A DNA stretch of 64,000 nucleotides from CAYVAP01 sp964343195 (GTDB lineage Bacteria > Bacteroidota > Bacteroidia > J057): positions 37,700-101,699 of the forward strand of contig CAYFIR010000012.1 of the NCBI GenBank assembly GCA_964343195.1. Reading direction: 5' to 3'. A model generated the notes under the pieces. That model did no database searches. It was not told the origin of the DNA and saw nothing but the letters and a program-made list of their open reading frames with translations. Numbering within the stretch: position 1 is the first letter of the stretch; every line of letters starts with the position of its first letter. The position numbers and the translations under genes were made by a program. Below are positions 1 to 9,094 of the stretch, in pieces.

Positions 1-486
1 GCCATATCCAACGGTAGAAAGCACACCCCACAGGATGGTTTGATCTGGCTGGATAGCCTCACCGATGTAGCCAGTAACAAGCATCAGGACAGAGTACCCA
101 ATCATTTTCCAAAGTAGGCTGATCTTTGCGCCATAAGGCTTGAGCAGCAGGTAGAACTCCACACACATCAAAGGTACAGTTAGGATCCAGTCGATGTAGC
201 GGAACTGTGTCGGAGAGGCCTCCATCATGGTGGCATTTGGATTTGCTTCCATTACACCCAGATAGTAATCACGCATGTAATAGTAGTGTACAGCGGCGAT
301 CATGGTGATCAGGCCAGACACTAGCAGGGAGGTTTTCCACTTGCCTTCAACGTTGTTCCGCTCAAAGAAGAAGAACACAGTTGCGGCAAACATGGACATG
401 TAGCCAGTGAAGAAGGTAAACCCTACCAGGTCACCTGCTTCGAGCTGCGTTGCGAGCAGCATTTGAACATTATTCAAGCTATCCAT
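1..486 (-). CDS. Proteorhodopsin/xanthorhodopsin-like proton pump (partial, C-terminus outside window)
   Basis: Reading the minus strand from the ATG at 486 gives 162 codons without a stop, running off the left edge. The protein is a microbial rhodopsin covering helices A to about E. In the helix C motif RYIDWILTVP the proton acceptor is D99, T103 follows, and the donor position is E110: the DTE pattern of outward proton pumps. H67 matches the histidine that pairs with the acceptor Asp in proteorhodopsin. The residue at the known colour-tuning site is M107, usual in green-absorbing Bacteroidota pumps. The B-C loop is long (32 residues from H67 to D99), as in xanthorhodopsin rather than classic proteorhodopsin, but I151 lies where xanthorhodopsin has the glycine that makes room for a carotenoid. 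The retinal lysine in helix G is beyond the window, so function is inferred. Confidence 0.93.
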   Translation of the reverse strand, partial: MDSLNNVQMLLATQLEAGDLVGFTFFTGYMSMFAATVFFFFERNNVEGKWKTSLLVSGLITMIAAVHYYYMRDYYLGVMEANPNATMMEASPTQFRYIDWILTVPLMCVEFYLLLKPYGAKISLLWKMIGYSVLMLVTGYIGEAIQPDQTILWGVLSTVGYG

Positions 487-862
487 AGTAAGAGAGTCTA
501 ATAAAACTGAATGATTTGAATGTATAAAATGCAAGGAATAAAGAGCGTTAGTAGCAGCTTTTTGAAAATCAGCATTATGACCTTTATAAAAAGCCCTTAT
601 GTGTGTTGATGATACGCAATCGGCTGTTTTTCAATTACATATGAAGTATGATTCATACCGAATATCTGCATATTCCGTTTCGTTGAATTTGTTTTGTTTA
701 GGATGTATAAGAGTTTGTTAAACAAAAATGTTTGTACTAGTTCGATTTTTTCCTAAAATTTTTTGTGTATCAAATACTCAAAGGGGGAAGAACTAGGGTA
801 GAACTGATTATGGCTTTTGTTGTATCTTGGGAGTCACATATTGACCTAATTGCCCCCACAGC
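487..862. other. AT-rich divergent intergenic region
   Basis: This 376-bp gap separates the divergent rhodopsin and acyltransferase genes and is clearly AT-richer than its neighbours. It should hold promoters for both. On the plus strand TATCTTGG at 821-828 is one base from TAnnTTTG. No gene, RNA or strong hairpin was seen. Confidence 0.5.
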
Positions 863-2614
863 ATGCACGAACTCGTCTCAAAAGCCGAATTTGCCCGAGC
901 CACCCAACTGGAACGGTTGGGGATGACGGGAATGGTGACTCCCCTGATGCGGCTTACCGGACTTTCCAAAATCAATGAGATATACGCCCAGATCCACGAA
1001 TCTCACGGCATGGATTTCATCAATGCCTTCATAGAACAAATGGAAATTGAGGTGATTTGGGAAGGGTTGGGACTGGACAAAATTCCCAAGGAGGGGCCCT
1101 TTATTACTGTGGCCAACCATCCTTATGGTGCCTGGGATGGACTGTTGCTGATCCAGATGATGGCCAAGCAGCGGCCCGACTTCAAGGTGATGGCCAACTT
1201 CCTGCTACAACAGGTGGATCCTATCAAGGATTTTTTCATTCCTGTGAACCCAATGGAGGACCAGGGTATCACCCATAGTAGCCTGGGAGGAGTCAAGCGA
1301 TCCCTACAACATCTAGAGGCTGGTCATCCGCTAGGGCTATTCCCCGCGGGAGAGGTATCCTCTTTTCAGTCCCGCACCCGTACGGTCACCGACCGGGTAT
1401 GGCAACGGCAGGTGGTCAAGCTGATTGAAAAGGCAGAAGTACCGGTTATCCCGATTCACTTTCAGGGAGCCAATAGTCCCCTGTTTCACCTCATGGGGAT
1501 GATTCACCCCGCACTGCGTACCGCCCGTATTCCCAAAGAGACCCTCAATAAAAAGCGAACCACCATCCACGCCAAGGTCGGTTCACCCATCACGGTACGG
1601 GAACAGCAGCGCGTCGATGGGGTAGATCGTCTGTCAAGGTATCTTAGGGCCAGGGTATATTCTCTGGGGAGTGGACTGGAAGTAGAGCGCTTCTTCAAAG
1701 GGCGGATTTCCCTGTCACGAAAAGAGGCACCACTGGCAGACCCTATTTCAAAGGAGGCCGTCATGGCCGAAATTGACCAGTTGCATCCCGAACAGAAGAT
1801 CTGCTCCCAGATGGAGTTTGACATTTACCTCGCAGCAGCTCCCCAAATTCCCGGAATTCTAAAGGAACTGGGGCGCCTTCGGGAGTTGACCTTTCGGGAG
1901 GTAGGAGAAGGCACTGGGCAGTCCTGCGATCTGGATGAGTACGACCTGTATTATCTGCACCTTTTTCTCTTTGATCGGGAAGCCAAGCAGATCGCTGGAG
2001 CCTATCGGCTGGGTAAGGGAGACGAAATCATGCTGAAATTCGGCAAGAAGGGGTTCTATACCAATAGCCTGTTCCGGATGAAAGACGGGATGGACTCCAT
2101 TCTCAAACAATCGGTGGAACTGGGACGCTCATTTATCCTGAAGGATTACCAGAAAAAACGCCTTTCTCTGTTTTTGCTGTGGAAGGGGATTCATACCTAC
2201 CTGATGTCGCAGTCCCAATATCGCTACCTGATTGGACCGGTAACCATCAGCAACGACTACTCGACTTTTTCCAAGAGCCTGATCGTGACCCTGATCGAAA
2301 AATACTTCTTTGACCACGATCTGGCCGAGCATGTAGAACCTCGCAAGCGCTTCAAGCCCAACCTGAAGCGAATCGATCCCGATGACCTGTTGGCTACCAT
2401 GGCTAATCCTGGTGACCTGAAGCAGGTTGATAAAATCCTGGAGGACATCGAACCCGAGCATTTCAAACTGCCCATTCTCCTGAAAAAGTACATCAAGCAA
2501 AACGCCCGCATTATCGCCTTCAACGTCGATCCTTCCTTCAATAATGCCCTCGATGGGTTGATGGTACTCGACCTGAAGGAACTACCTGATGCAACGCATG
2601 AGAATATGAGCTGA
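863..2614 (+). CDS. Bifunctional acyltransferase, OlsF-like (PlsC domain plus GNAT-type N-acyltransferase)
   Basis: A 583-residue protein with two catalytic modules. Residues about 60-270 are a PlsC/LPLAT acyltransferase with the NHPYGAWDG form of the NHx4D motif (H86, D92) and an FPAGEVS block for the acceptor. Residues about 310-540 resemble the OlsB/hemolysin-type acyl-ACP N-acyltransferases. This order is that of OlsF of Serratia and Flavobacterium, which performs both acylation steps of ornithine or related amino-acid lipids at the cytoplasmic face of the inner membrane. The ATG at 863 is the only sensible start. The gene stands alone between a divergent rhodopsin and a convergent kinase. 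Substrate amino acid (ornithine, glycine or other) cannot be read from sequence. Confidence 0.8.
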   Translation: MHELVSKAEFARATQLERLGMTGMVTPLMRLTGLSKINEIYAQIHESHGMDFINAFIEQMEIEVIWEGLGLDKIPKEGPFITVANHPYGAWDGLLLIQMMAKQRPDFKVMANFLLQQVDPIKDFFIPVNPMEDQGITHSSLGGVKRSLQHLEAGHPLGLFPAGEVSSFQSRTRTVTDRVWQRQVVKLIEKAEVPVIPIHFQGANSPLFHLMGMIHPALRTARIPKETLNKKRTTIHAKVGSPITVREQQRVDGVDRLSRYLRARVYSLGSGLEVERFFKGRISLSRKEAPLADPISKEAVMAEIDQLHPEQKICSQMEFDIYLAAAPQIPGILKELGRLRELTFREVGEGTGQSCDLDEYDLYYLHLFLFDREAKQIAGAYRLGKGDEIMLKFGKKGFYTNSLFRMKDGMDSILKQSVELGRSFILKDYQKKRLSLFLLWKGIHTYLMSQSQYRYLIGPVTISNDYSTFSKSLIVTLIEKYFFDHDLAEHVEPRKRFKPNLKRIDPDDLLATMANPGDLKQVDKILEDIEPEHFKLPILLKKYIKQNARIIAFNVDPSFNNALDGLMVLDLKELPDATHENMS

Positions 2615-2666
2615 TTTCATTGGTCATTGAGCAGTAAAGAGAATACTGAACCATGAACCATATCTT

Positions 2667-2720
2667 GCTAAGTCGGACTTCGTGACGGTGCGTGGGCTTC
2701 AGTGGGTAGTCCGACTTAGC
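2667..2720. repeat. Inverted repeat with perfect 12-bp arms
   Basis: GCTAAGTCGGAC (2667-2678) is exactly complementary to GTCCGACTTAGC (2709-2720), with a 30-bp loop. It sits between two convergent genes and its right arm covers the stop codon of the minus-strand kinase. No T-run follows, so it is either a factor-assisted terminator or a small palindromic repeat element. Confidence 0.7.
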
Positions 2721-4029
2721 TGAACGCTGGCAGGTAGTTGGTCGTCCTGACCCTGGCCTTGAGCTTGTTAAGGATGGAGAATAGGCCAAAATAGGTGCGG
2801 TTCATGTAAAGCCCATCCTTGTCGCCACGGGGGACAGCAGACTCTCTCAGGGCGGGATTGCGGCCCATCCGATCAGCATAGGCGTAGATCTCATCGAAGT
2901 AGCTCTCGTCTCCGAAGTTAAATTCAATTTCGTGAAATGGCCTTAGTACCATTCCAAGGGCTTCTTTGGCGATGTCGGTGTACATCTGAATGTCTTCCTG
3001 ACTGTCATCCGGGAAGATCAGCCGTGCAGCAATGAGACTCTCATGTAGTTGCTGGTCATCATGCATGGTTTTGGGATCCAGCAGCGCAATGTAATTCTGA
3101 TAAAACTGCTCGGGGATCTCCTTCACACAGCCAAAGTCCAGCACTACGACTTCTCCTTCAGGGGTAAAGAGAAAATTGCCAGGGTGAGCGTCAGCGTGCA
3201 TCAGCCTGAGGCTATGGAGCTGATAGTTGTAGAAATCCCACAGGGCCTGTCCGATCCGGTCGCGTATTTCCTGCGAAGGATCGGTTTCCAGAAATTCATT
3301 GAGGTGCTGTCCCTCCTGCCAGGTCATGGTAATGATGCGGTCTGTAGAAAGCTCGGGCAGGTAGGCTGGAAAATGCAGGTGATTCAGTTGGGCGCATTTT
3401 TCGCCGATTTCCATGCCGCGTCGCAGCTCCAGCGCATAGTCGGTCTCTTCTACCAATCGGTCCTTGACCTCTTCGAAGTAGGCATCCAGGTCCTGGTCTT
3501 TCCAGCCAAACAGGCGTCGGGCCATGGGCCTGACAAGATTTAGGTCGGAGATCACGCTGTCCCCCACTCCGGGATACTGGATTTTGATGGCCAGTCGTTG
3601 CCCGTCTTTTTCTGCCTGATGTACCTGTCCCATGGAGGCTGCATGAGTGGACTCCATTTCAAAGCGGTCAAATATCTGCTGTGGTGTCTTCCCAAAGTAG
3701 TCCCGGAAAGTCTTGACAATCAGAGGGCCCGAAAGGGGAGGGGCCTGGTACTGGGCCTGGGTGAACTGCTCGGCAAAGGCTGCTGGCATGACCCCCCGAT
3801 CCATGCTGAGCATCTGGGCCGCCTTGAGCGCACTGCCCTTTAACTCACTGAGGGTTCCGTATATTTCTTTTGCGTTTTTTTCGTCCAACTCGCTGCGATC
3901 CAGGTCGCGGTCCACGAGCTTTTTGGAGTAGTGCTTGACATAGTTGCCACCGACCTTAAGACCTGTTCCCAGGAATTTGCTGGCGCGCTTGATTTTTGAC
4001 TTGGGTATTTTCGATTGTTCGTCTGCCAT
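2716..4029 (-). CDS. ABC1/AarF/UbiB family atypical kinase
   Basis: The ATG at 4029 gives 437 residues; an upstream in-frame ATG at 4104 would add 25 residues without family character. Family hallmarks are the LKAAQML segment (the KxGQ motif, here with Ala in place of Gly), the VHQAEKDGQRLAIKIQYPGV lysine region, HADAHPGNF and the metal-binding DFG. Members are atypical protein-kinase-like ATPases that support ubiquinone/menaquinone biosynthesis or lipid handling at membranes. No quinone genes lie nearby, so the exact role is open. The stop codon lies inside an inverted repeat. It is divergent from the cyclase gene at 4139. Confidence 0.85.
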   Translation of the reverse strand: MADEQSKIPKSKIKRASKFLGTGLKVGGNYVKHYSKKLVDRDLDRSELDEKNAKEIYGTLSELKGSALKAAQMLSMDRGVMPAAFAEQFTQAQYQAPPLSGPLIVKTFRDYFGKTPQQIFDRFEMESTHAASMGQVHQAEKDGQRLAIKIQYPGVGDSVISDLNLVRPMARRLFGWKDQDLDAYFEEVKDRLVEETDYALELRRGMEIGEKCAQLNHLHFPAYLPELSTDRIITMTWQEGQHLNEFLETDPSQEIRDRIGQALWDFYNYQLHSLRLMHADAHPGNFLFTPEGEVVVLDFGCVKEIPEQFYQNYIALLDPKTMHDDQQLHESLIAARLIFPDDSQEDIQMYTDIAKEALGMVLRPFHEIEFNFGDESYFDEIYAYADRMGRNPALRESAVPRGDKDGLYMNRTYFGLFSILNKLKARVRTTNYLPAFS

Positions 4030-4111
4030 GAACTTGGGCTGAATTAGTGGGGAGTAATACCAACTGAAAAAACGACAAAGAGTTGTCGAGGGTTTAGTCC
4101 ACAACTTTGTT

Positions 4112-4119
4112 TAATTTTG
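4112..4119 (+). promoter_or_regulatory. Candidate -7 box TAATTTTG
   Basis: This matches the Bacteroidota consensus TAnnTTTG exactly and lies 19 bp before the cyclase ATG. No good -33 TTG was found at the usual distance, so support is partial. Confidence 0.35.
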
Positions 4120-4138
4120 GAACCTACTGTTAGATTTT

Positions 4139-5218
4139 ATGCGCAAGGATTCCATTCGACGTGTGTTTGAACGTGGCCTTTACGGGACACTCGTCGGGGT
4201 AGGGTATGCCCTGCTAAATCTAGGGGTGGAGGTTCAGTTGCTCATCCTGTGTGGTGCCATTGGGTTTACCATCGGTTTTGGGACCGGGTTGCTGGATCGC
4301 TATCTGTTTTATACTCGCTTGAGAAGGCAGGCATTTCCAGTGGTATTGCTGGTCCGTACGATGGCTTATCTCTTGGTCATCACGATTGCCCTTGGGGTAT
4401 TTTTAAGCCTAAATGCTGCTATTTCCACCCAGACCAGCTTTTGGGACATTCTAGGATCCTCGATGCTATATGACTGGGTGCGTGAGGGAAGCTTTCTTTA
4501 CCTGGTGTTCTACAGCTTTTTATTGTTGCTGGTACTCCAGTTTATCACCCTGGTATCCCGCCTCCTGGGTCCCAATGTATTGCTTAACTACATGGTGGGC
4601 CGCTATCATCAACCCAAGGAGGAAGAGCGAATCTTCATGTTCATGGACCTGCGTTCTTCTACAGCAATTGCCGAGCGCCTGGGGCATCTCAAGTGGCACT
4701 ATTTTCTCAACGACTTTTTCTACGACATCGCCAAGCCCGTCCATAACTCCATGGGCGAAATTTACCAGTATGTAGGGGACGAGGTTGTGATTTCCTGGGA
4801 CGTCAAGCGAGGACTCAAAAACCGGAACTGCATCCACTGTTTCTTTGGCATCTGGAATCGCATGGCAGAAAGACGCGATTACTACATCAAAACCTATGGA
4901 TACGAACCGATCTTCAAGGCGGGCTATCATGTAGGCAAAGTGATTGTAGGCGAAATCGGAGACTACAAGCGCGACATTGTTTTCCACGGAGATACCGTAA
5001 ACACGGCTTCACGCATACAGTCGGAGTGTAACCACTACAACCGCCGTTTGCTGCTGTCCAACATCCTCCTGGACAAGCTCGACCTGGGCAATGAATACAC
5101 TTCGGAGTACATCACCAAGATCAAGCTGCGCGGCAAAGAGACCATGATCACCCTGCATAGCCTCGATCCCGTCGATGAAATACCCACCATCCCGGAAGTA
5201 GCATTGCCCCCAGAGTAA
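4139..5218 (+). CDS. Membrane-anchored class III adenylate/guanylate cyclase
   Basis: 359 residues. The N-terminal 145 residues contain about four hydrophobic segments; the rest is a class III nucleotide cyclase domain. The two metal-binding aspartates are D170 (FMDLRSST) and D214 (YVGDEVVISW), and the transition-state segment GDTVNTASRIQ supplies Asn and Arg. It should make cAMP (or cGMP) at the inner face of the membrane. A Crp/Fnr-type regulator is encoded 2.7 kb downstream, but that protein may not bind cAMP. The last 71 bp overlap the tail of the convergent YndJ-like gene, so both C-termini are encoded on opposite strands of the same DNA. Confidence 0.9.
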   Translation: MRKDSIRRVFERGLYGTLVGVGYALLNLGVEVQLLILCGAIGFTIGFGTGLLDRYLFYTRLRRQAFPVVLLVRTMAYLLVITIALGVFLSLNAAISTQTSFWDILGSSMLYDWVREGSFLYLVFYSFLLLLVLQFITLVSRLLGPNVLLNYMVGRYHQPKEEERIFMFMDLRSSTAIAERLGHLKWHYFLNDFFYDIAKPVHNSMGEIYQYVGDEVVISWDVKRGLKNRNCIHCFFGIWNRMAERRDYYIKTYGYEPIFKAGYHVGKVIVGEIGDYKRDIVFHGDTVNTASRIQSECNHYNRRLLLSNILLDKLDLGNEYTSEYITKIKLRGKETMITLHSLDPVDEIPTIPEVALPPE

Positions 5219-6089
5219 GGGCATTCAGTGTGCCATGCACGCGATACATCCACGGGATAGTCAACCACGGCAATTGCAGGTACCGGTGCCATCCGTACAA
5301 AAGCCCCAGCGCCATGCCTCCCAGCAGACATAGTCCACCTATTGCGAACAGCCCCCTGCTAATGCGTGGAGTATCGTTTTGAGTTGCTAAACGTAGGTGC
5401 CCCAGTGCAATAGCCATCCCACCTGTCGCCATCACCGTAGCAGCAGCCGTCTCCAGCCAAATGGGGCCGCCCAGGTGAGTGGACGTAATGCCAGCTGCCG
5501 TCAGGGTAATGCCAGCCAATAAAAGCAAGGTGAGACATTTGCCCACCACGGGCTTTTGGTGAACAATCAACCATCGTGAAATCATCAACAGCAGGATGCC
5601 TGCATAGTGAAAGTGCGCAGCCGTCAGCAGGCCCATCACGGGTGGAAATCCCAGTATTTGCCAGCCCAGGCGATCGGCAAAGGCCCAGGTAGCGGCGACG
5701 ACTCCTGCTACCCAGGCTCCAGGCGACAGCCAGGTACGAAGGTCACGCTGATTTTGCCATGTCTGAATGGCAATGAAGGTCTGGTTGGTCAGCCATATGA
5801 GCCAGGGAATAGCCAACGCTGCCGCTAAAACGCCTTGCGGCAGGAGGAAACTACCAGCGAGCGAAAAGGCCGCAAGTTGTTGCCAGGCCGGATGATAGTC
5901 CTGATGTTGAGCCTGCAGAGCAAGGGGAATCCAGACGAGCGGGGCAAGCAGCAATAGAGCGAGGATCCAGTTGATCGGTTCCGAGGTCAGCCAGAGGCTG
6001 AGGGCCAGCCACAGGCCCCATCCCAGTGCCCCCGTACGGAGGATGGCAAAGGTCGAGTTCTGCTGAAAAAGGTGATGCGTTTTTTCCAT
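5148..6089 (-). CDS. YndJ-like polytopic membrane protein
   Basis: 313 residues starting at the ATG at 6089, two bases after the stop of the preceding DUF1990 gene; the longer upstream reading only runs antisense through that gene. The sequence has about eight to nine hydrophobic helices, with conserved-looking HFHYAG in the middle and MYRVHGTLNALTLG near the end, as in Bacillus YndJ. Function of YndJ is not established. Co-occurrence with DUF1990 in one transcription unit, as in other genomes, supports the call. The C-terminus overlaps the convergent cyclase gene by 71 bp. Confidence 0.75.
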   Translation of the reverse strand: MEKTHHLFQQNSTFAILRTGALGWGLWLALSLWLTSEPINWILALLLLAPLVWIPLALQAQHQDYHPAWQQLAAFSLAGSFLLPQGVLAAALAIPWLIWLTNQTFIAIQTWQNQRDLRTWLSPGAWVAGVVAATWAFADRLGWQILGFPPVMGLLTAAHFHYAGILLLMISRWLIVHQKPVVGKCLTLLLLAGITLTAAGITSTHLGGPIWLETAAATVMATGGMAIALGHLRLATQNDTPRISRGLFAIGGLCLLGGMALGLLYGWHRYLQLPWLTIPWMYRVHGTLNALTLGAMLLPGWWVFHRRDRGYAG

Positions 6090-6091
6090 GG

Positions 6092-6757
6092 TCAGCCTTG
6101 GGTTTGATGGATTTCTGAAAAGGTTGCTTCGGCCTGTGGATTGTGAGGGCCATGTGTAGCTGCCAGCATGGCCAAGCAGGACTGACGGCCAAACCGCCGC
6201 TGTTTCCAGCGTGACCAGGGGTACACAAGCCATACCGGCCACCATTGGGGGCGAGAAAAAGCCAGGATGCGGTACCAGACGCTGTCGTCTTCTCTCCATT
6301 CGACCTGAAAGAGTTCCTCCCCCTTTTCTACATGCTGAGGCAGGGTCCCATAGGCAAAGCCAAATGTCCGTGCTTCGTCGGTGACATACACGATGCGGCA
6401 GGCATTGGTCCACCAGAGGCCGGACAGGCGGAAGTTGACCGTCACGATTTGGTCTTGCTCAGGGGGAAGTATCGGAAGAATTTTAGTCCAGGTCGGAGGG
6501 AACATCTGCCAGCTTTGTAAGGCCTGGCGGGCACTGTTAAATGTGTCAGAACCATTTCCCAGGCAGATTTCGTAGCGATCGACCCGGTATCCTGGGGGAA
6601 TCAGCGAAAGGTCGGCGGTACCGCCAACTCCGGGGTAGGAGTAAGGCAGCCCATTTAATCGGGCGATGAGTCTCTCCTGCCTGCTGGTCGTAGGGAGGGT
6701 GGTCGCAACTGGAATCATGTGGTAGTTTTTGGATGGTATATCATTCAATACTTTCAA
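6092..6757 (-). CDS. DUF1990 family protein
   Basis: 221 residues. Family features are LPYSYPGVGGT near residue 40, the GSDTFNSARQALQSW block, FGFAYGTLPQHVEKGEE and FSRPQWW before a basic C-terminus. DUF1990 proteins have no proven activity; their fold is thought to be START/lipocalin-like ligand binding. It is first in a two-gene unit with the YndJ-like membrane protein (2-bp spacing). The start could also be the Met at residue 14, since the first dozen residues are poorly constrained. Confidence 0.8.
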   Translation of the reverse strand: MKVLNDIPSKNYHMIPVATTLPTTSRQERLIARLNGLPYSYPGVGGTADLSLIPPGYRVDRYEICLGNGSDTFNSARQALQSWQMFPPTWTKILPILPPEQDQIVTVNFRLSGLWWTNACRIVYVTDEARTFGFAYGTLPQHVEKGEELFQVEWREDDSVWYRILAFSRPQWWPVWLVYPWSRWKQRRFGRQSCLAMLAATHGPHNPQAEATFSEIHQTQG

Positions 6758-6907
6758 AATTTAATGAAAGTTTCAAAAGTGGCGCTTTCTTTCAGTTTTT
6801 TCTCATTTCCACCATTCCATTCTTCTTCGACCTGCTTTCTTACCAAATGGTAATTCAGTTCTTGGGTCCGGAGCCTTATTTGCCGGAAAATTCAACAACA
6901 TCTGGCT

Positions 6908-7936
6908 ATGCAAACATCCCAAACCGTATTGTTAACCGGAGTGACAGGCTTCCTGGGCTCCCATACCACCATTCAACTACTCAATCAGGGCTTCCGGGTA
7001 GTCGGTACCCTTCGTTCGATGGAGCGGGCAGAGGCTATCAAGTCGGTGATCGCTGAGCATACCGACCACATTGATCAGCTGAGTTTTGTGGAGGCTGATC
7101 TACTGGATGCGGAAGTTTGGCCTAAGCTGATGCGGGGAGTGGATTTCGTGCAACACATCGCGTCTCCCTTTCCTCGGGTGCTGCCCAAAAATGACGAGGA
7201 ACTGATCGGGCCAGCCAAGGATGGCACCTTGCGCATTCTGAGGTCGGCAGCCGCGGCAGGGGTCAAGAGGGTAGTCCTCACTTCGTCTTCAGGGGCTATC
7301 GTTTATGGCAAACCCAAATCCCGACGGAAGGCTACTTTTGATGAATCTGACTGGACCGATGTGGCCAATAGAGCGGACTCGACTCCCTACTTTCGCAGTA
7401 AAACCATCGCCGAACGAGCAGCCTGGGAATTCGTTGAACAGCAAAATGGGAAGCTGGAACTGGCAACCGTCTGTCCCGGGGCCATCCTCGGCCCCGTCCT
7501 GGAGAAAGATTTTGGCACCTCAGCCAACATTGTCATCAAGATGCTGGACGGGAGCTCGCCAGCCATTCCCAAAATCGGCTTTGACATTGTCGATGTCCGA
7601 TCCGTTGCCGATCTGCTGATCCGTGCGATGGTGCGTCCTGAGGCTGCCAATCAGCGCTATGTGGGCTCCTCTGGCTTTATGAGCTTCAGGAATATCGCTG
7701 ATACCTTGCGTCAGGAGTTTCCTGATCGGAAAATCCCAGGCATGGGGTTGCCCAACTTTATGGTGCGGTTGTATTCCAATATCGATGCTTCGCTGAAGCC
7801 AATTTTGGTGGATCTGGGGGCGGAGCGCAAAGTGAGCCATGCCAAAGCCCGTCGGGAACTGGGCTGGGAACCCCTTTCTACTGAAGAAGCCGTAATTTCC
7901 TGTGCCAAAAGTCTGATTGAACAAGGAATCGTTTAG
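6908..7936 (+). CDS. NAD(P)-dependent epimerase/dihydroflavonol-4-reductase-like SDR
   Basis: 342 residues with an N-terminal Rossmann motif GVTGFLGS (residues 11-18), a SSSGAIVYG active-site strand and a YFRSKTIAE segment carrying the catalytic Tyr and Lys (YxxxK). This is an extended short-chain dehydrogenase of the dihydroflavonol reductase type, acting on an unknown carbonyl substrate in the cytoplasm. The Crp/Fnr gene begins 10 bp after its stop, so the two are probably one transcript. Confidence 0.85.
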   Translation: MQTSQTVLLTGVTGFLGSHTTIQLLNQGFRVVGTLRSMERAEAIKSVIAEHTDHIDQLSFVEADLLDAEVWPKLMRGVDFVQHIASPFPRVLPKNDEELIGPAKDGTLRILRSAAAAGVKRVVLTSSSGAIVYGKPKSRRKATFDESDWTDVANRADSTPYFRSKTIAERAAWEFVEQQNGKLELATVCPGAILGPVLEKDFGTSANIVIKMLDGSSPAIPKIGFDIVDVRSVADLLIRAMVRPEAANQRYVGSSGFMSFRNIADTLRQEFPDRKIPGMGLPNFMVRLYSNIDASLKPILVDLGAERKVSHAKARRELGWEPLSTEEAVISCAKSLIEQGIV

Positions 7937-7946
7937 TAGAGATCCA

Positions 7947-8525
7947 ATGGAAAAACTACGTGCCGCCATGGCCTTCGGGGGCTTTCTTTCGGAGGGAGAT
8001 ATCGAGAAAATCATCGCTCGGGTACAGGTAAGAAAACTTGCTGCACTGGAAAATGCCCTTGATGAGGGCGAAATTGCCCACGAAGTTTATTTCGTAGACA
8101 AGGGAATCCTGAGGGTCTTCAGCCTGGCTCAGTCTGGAGAAGAAGTGACCAAGTATTTCGTCCGGCCCAATCAATTCATCGTGGAACTGGAGAGCTTTTA
8201 CAATTTCAGCCCCAGCGACGCGACTTTTCAGGCGGTAGTTGATACACAGCTATTGATAATTACCCGTCCGGTCTGGAGGGAGCTATTGGAAGAGATCCCC
8301 AAGTTCTTCATTCTGACCAAAAGCCTCACGGAGATCACCCTGCTCAATAAACTCAAGGACAATGACTTTCTGAACTTTGGCACCGCCCGCGATAAATACC
8401 GCGAATTTCTTCGTCGTTATCCCGACCTGGCTCGTGATGTTCCCCTGCAGCAGATTGCTTCCTACCTCAAGATCACACCGCAGTCGTTGAGCCGGATACG
8501 GAAGCAGATTTCAGAGGAGGGATAA
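7947..8525 (+). CDS. Crp/Fnr family transcriptional regulator
   Basis: 192 residues from the ATG at 7947; a TTG ten codons earlier overlaps the upstream gene and is less likely. An N-terminal cyclic-nucleotide-binding-type beta barrel (residues about 15-120, with HEVYFVDKGILRVF) is followed by a short helical C-terminus with PLQQIASYLKITPQSLSRIR, the recognition helix-turn-helix. Many Bacteroidota members lack cAMP-binding residues and sense other cues; the key phosphate-binding RxS is not clear here. It may control the SDR gene just upstream. Confidence 0.88.
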   Translation: MEKLRAAMAFGGFLSEGDIEKIIARVQVRKLAALENALDEGEIAHEVYFVDKGILRVFSLAQSGEEVTKYFVRPNQFIVELESFYNFSPSDATFQAVVDTQLLIITRPVWRELLEEIPKFFILTKSLTEITLLNKLKDNDFLNFGTARDKYREFLRRYPDLARDVPLQQIASYLKITPQSLSRIRKQISEEG

Positions 8526-8577
8526 AAAGGCGAAAACGGATGGCAGGATTATTTTCATTCACCAACTTCTCCTCAGC

Positions 8578-9033
8578 CTAATACTTTGGTTCCTTCGAAT
8601 CAATGGAAATGGTCACAGGCCCATCGTTTAGGAGATGTACTTCCATGGCTGCGCCAAATTTCCCCGTTGCGATTGGCCCGTCAAACTGCTGCTTCAGTGA
8701 AGCGAGAAACTGCTCATACATTGGGATGGAAAAGTCTGGCGGAGCAGAGCGAATATAGGAAGGGCGATTGCCCTTGCTGGTATCGGCAAATAGGGTGAAT
8801 TGAGATACCACCAGAATCCCTCCTCCAATGTCATTGACACTCAGGTTCATCTTGCCTGCTTCATCGTTGAATATCCGGAGTTTGGTGATCTTCCGAATAA
8901 GGTAATCGATGTCAGCCTGGGTATCGTCATGGGTAACGCCAAGCAGGACCAGCAGGCCGGCTTCGATTTCCCCGACAATTTCCTTTTCAACTTCCACCCG
9001 GGCATGGGCGACCCGCTGTATGATAGCGCGCAT
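8578..9033 (-). CDS. dtd: D-aminoacyl-tRNA deacylase
   Basis: 151 residues, full family length. The two signature motifs are present: SQFT at residues 77-80 and the Gly-Pro motif in NDGPVT near residue 138, which together form the chiral proofreading site that removes D-amino acids (and glycine from tRNA-Ala). Cytoplasmic dimer. Convergent with the Crp/Fnr gene. Confidence 0.96.
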   Translation of the reverse strand: MRAIIQRVAHARVEVEKEIVGEIEAGLLVLLGVTHDDTQADIDYLIRKITKLRIFNDEAGKMNLSVNDIGGGILVVSQFTLFADTSKGNRPSYIRSAPPDFSIPMYEQFLASLKQQFDGPIATGKFGAAMEVHLLNDGPVTISIDSKEPKY

Positions 9034-9094
9034 GTGGTATTGGTTAGTTCATGGTCCGCCTCCAATACAGGCGGAAACGGATTTCGGCCTGGCC

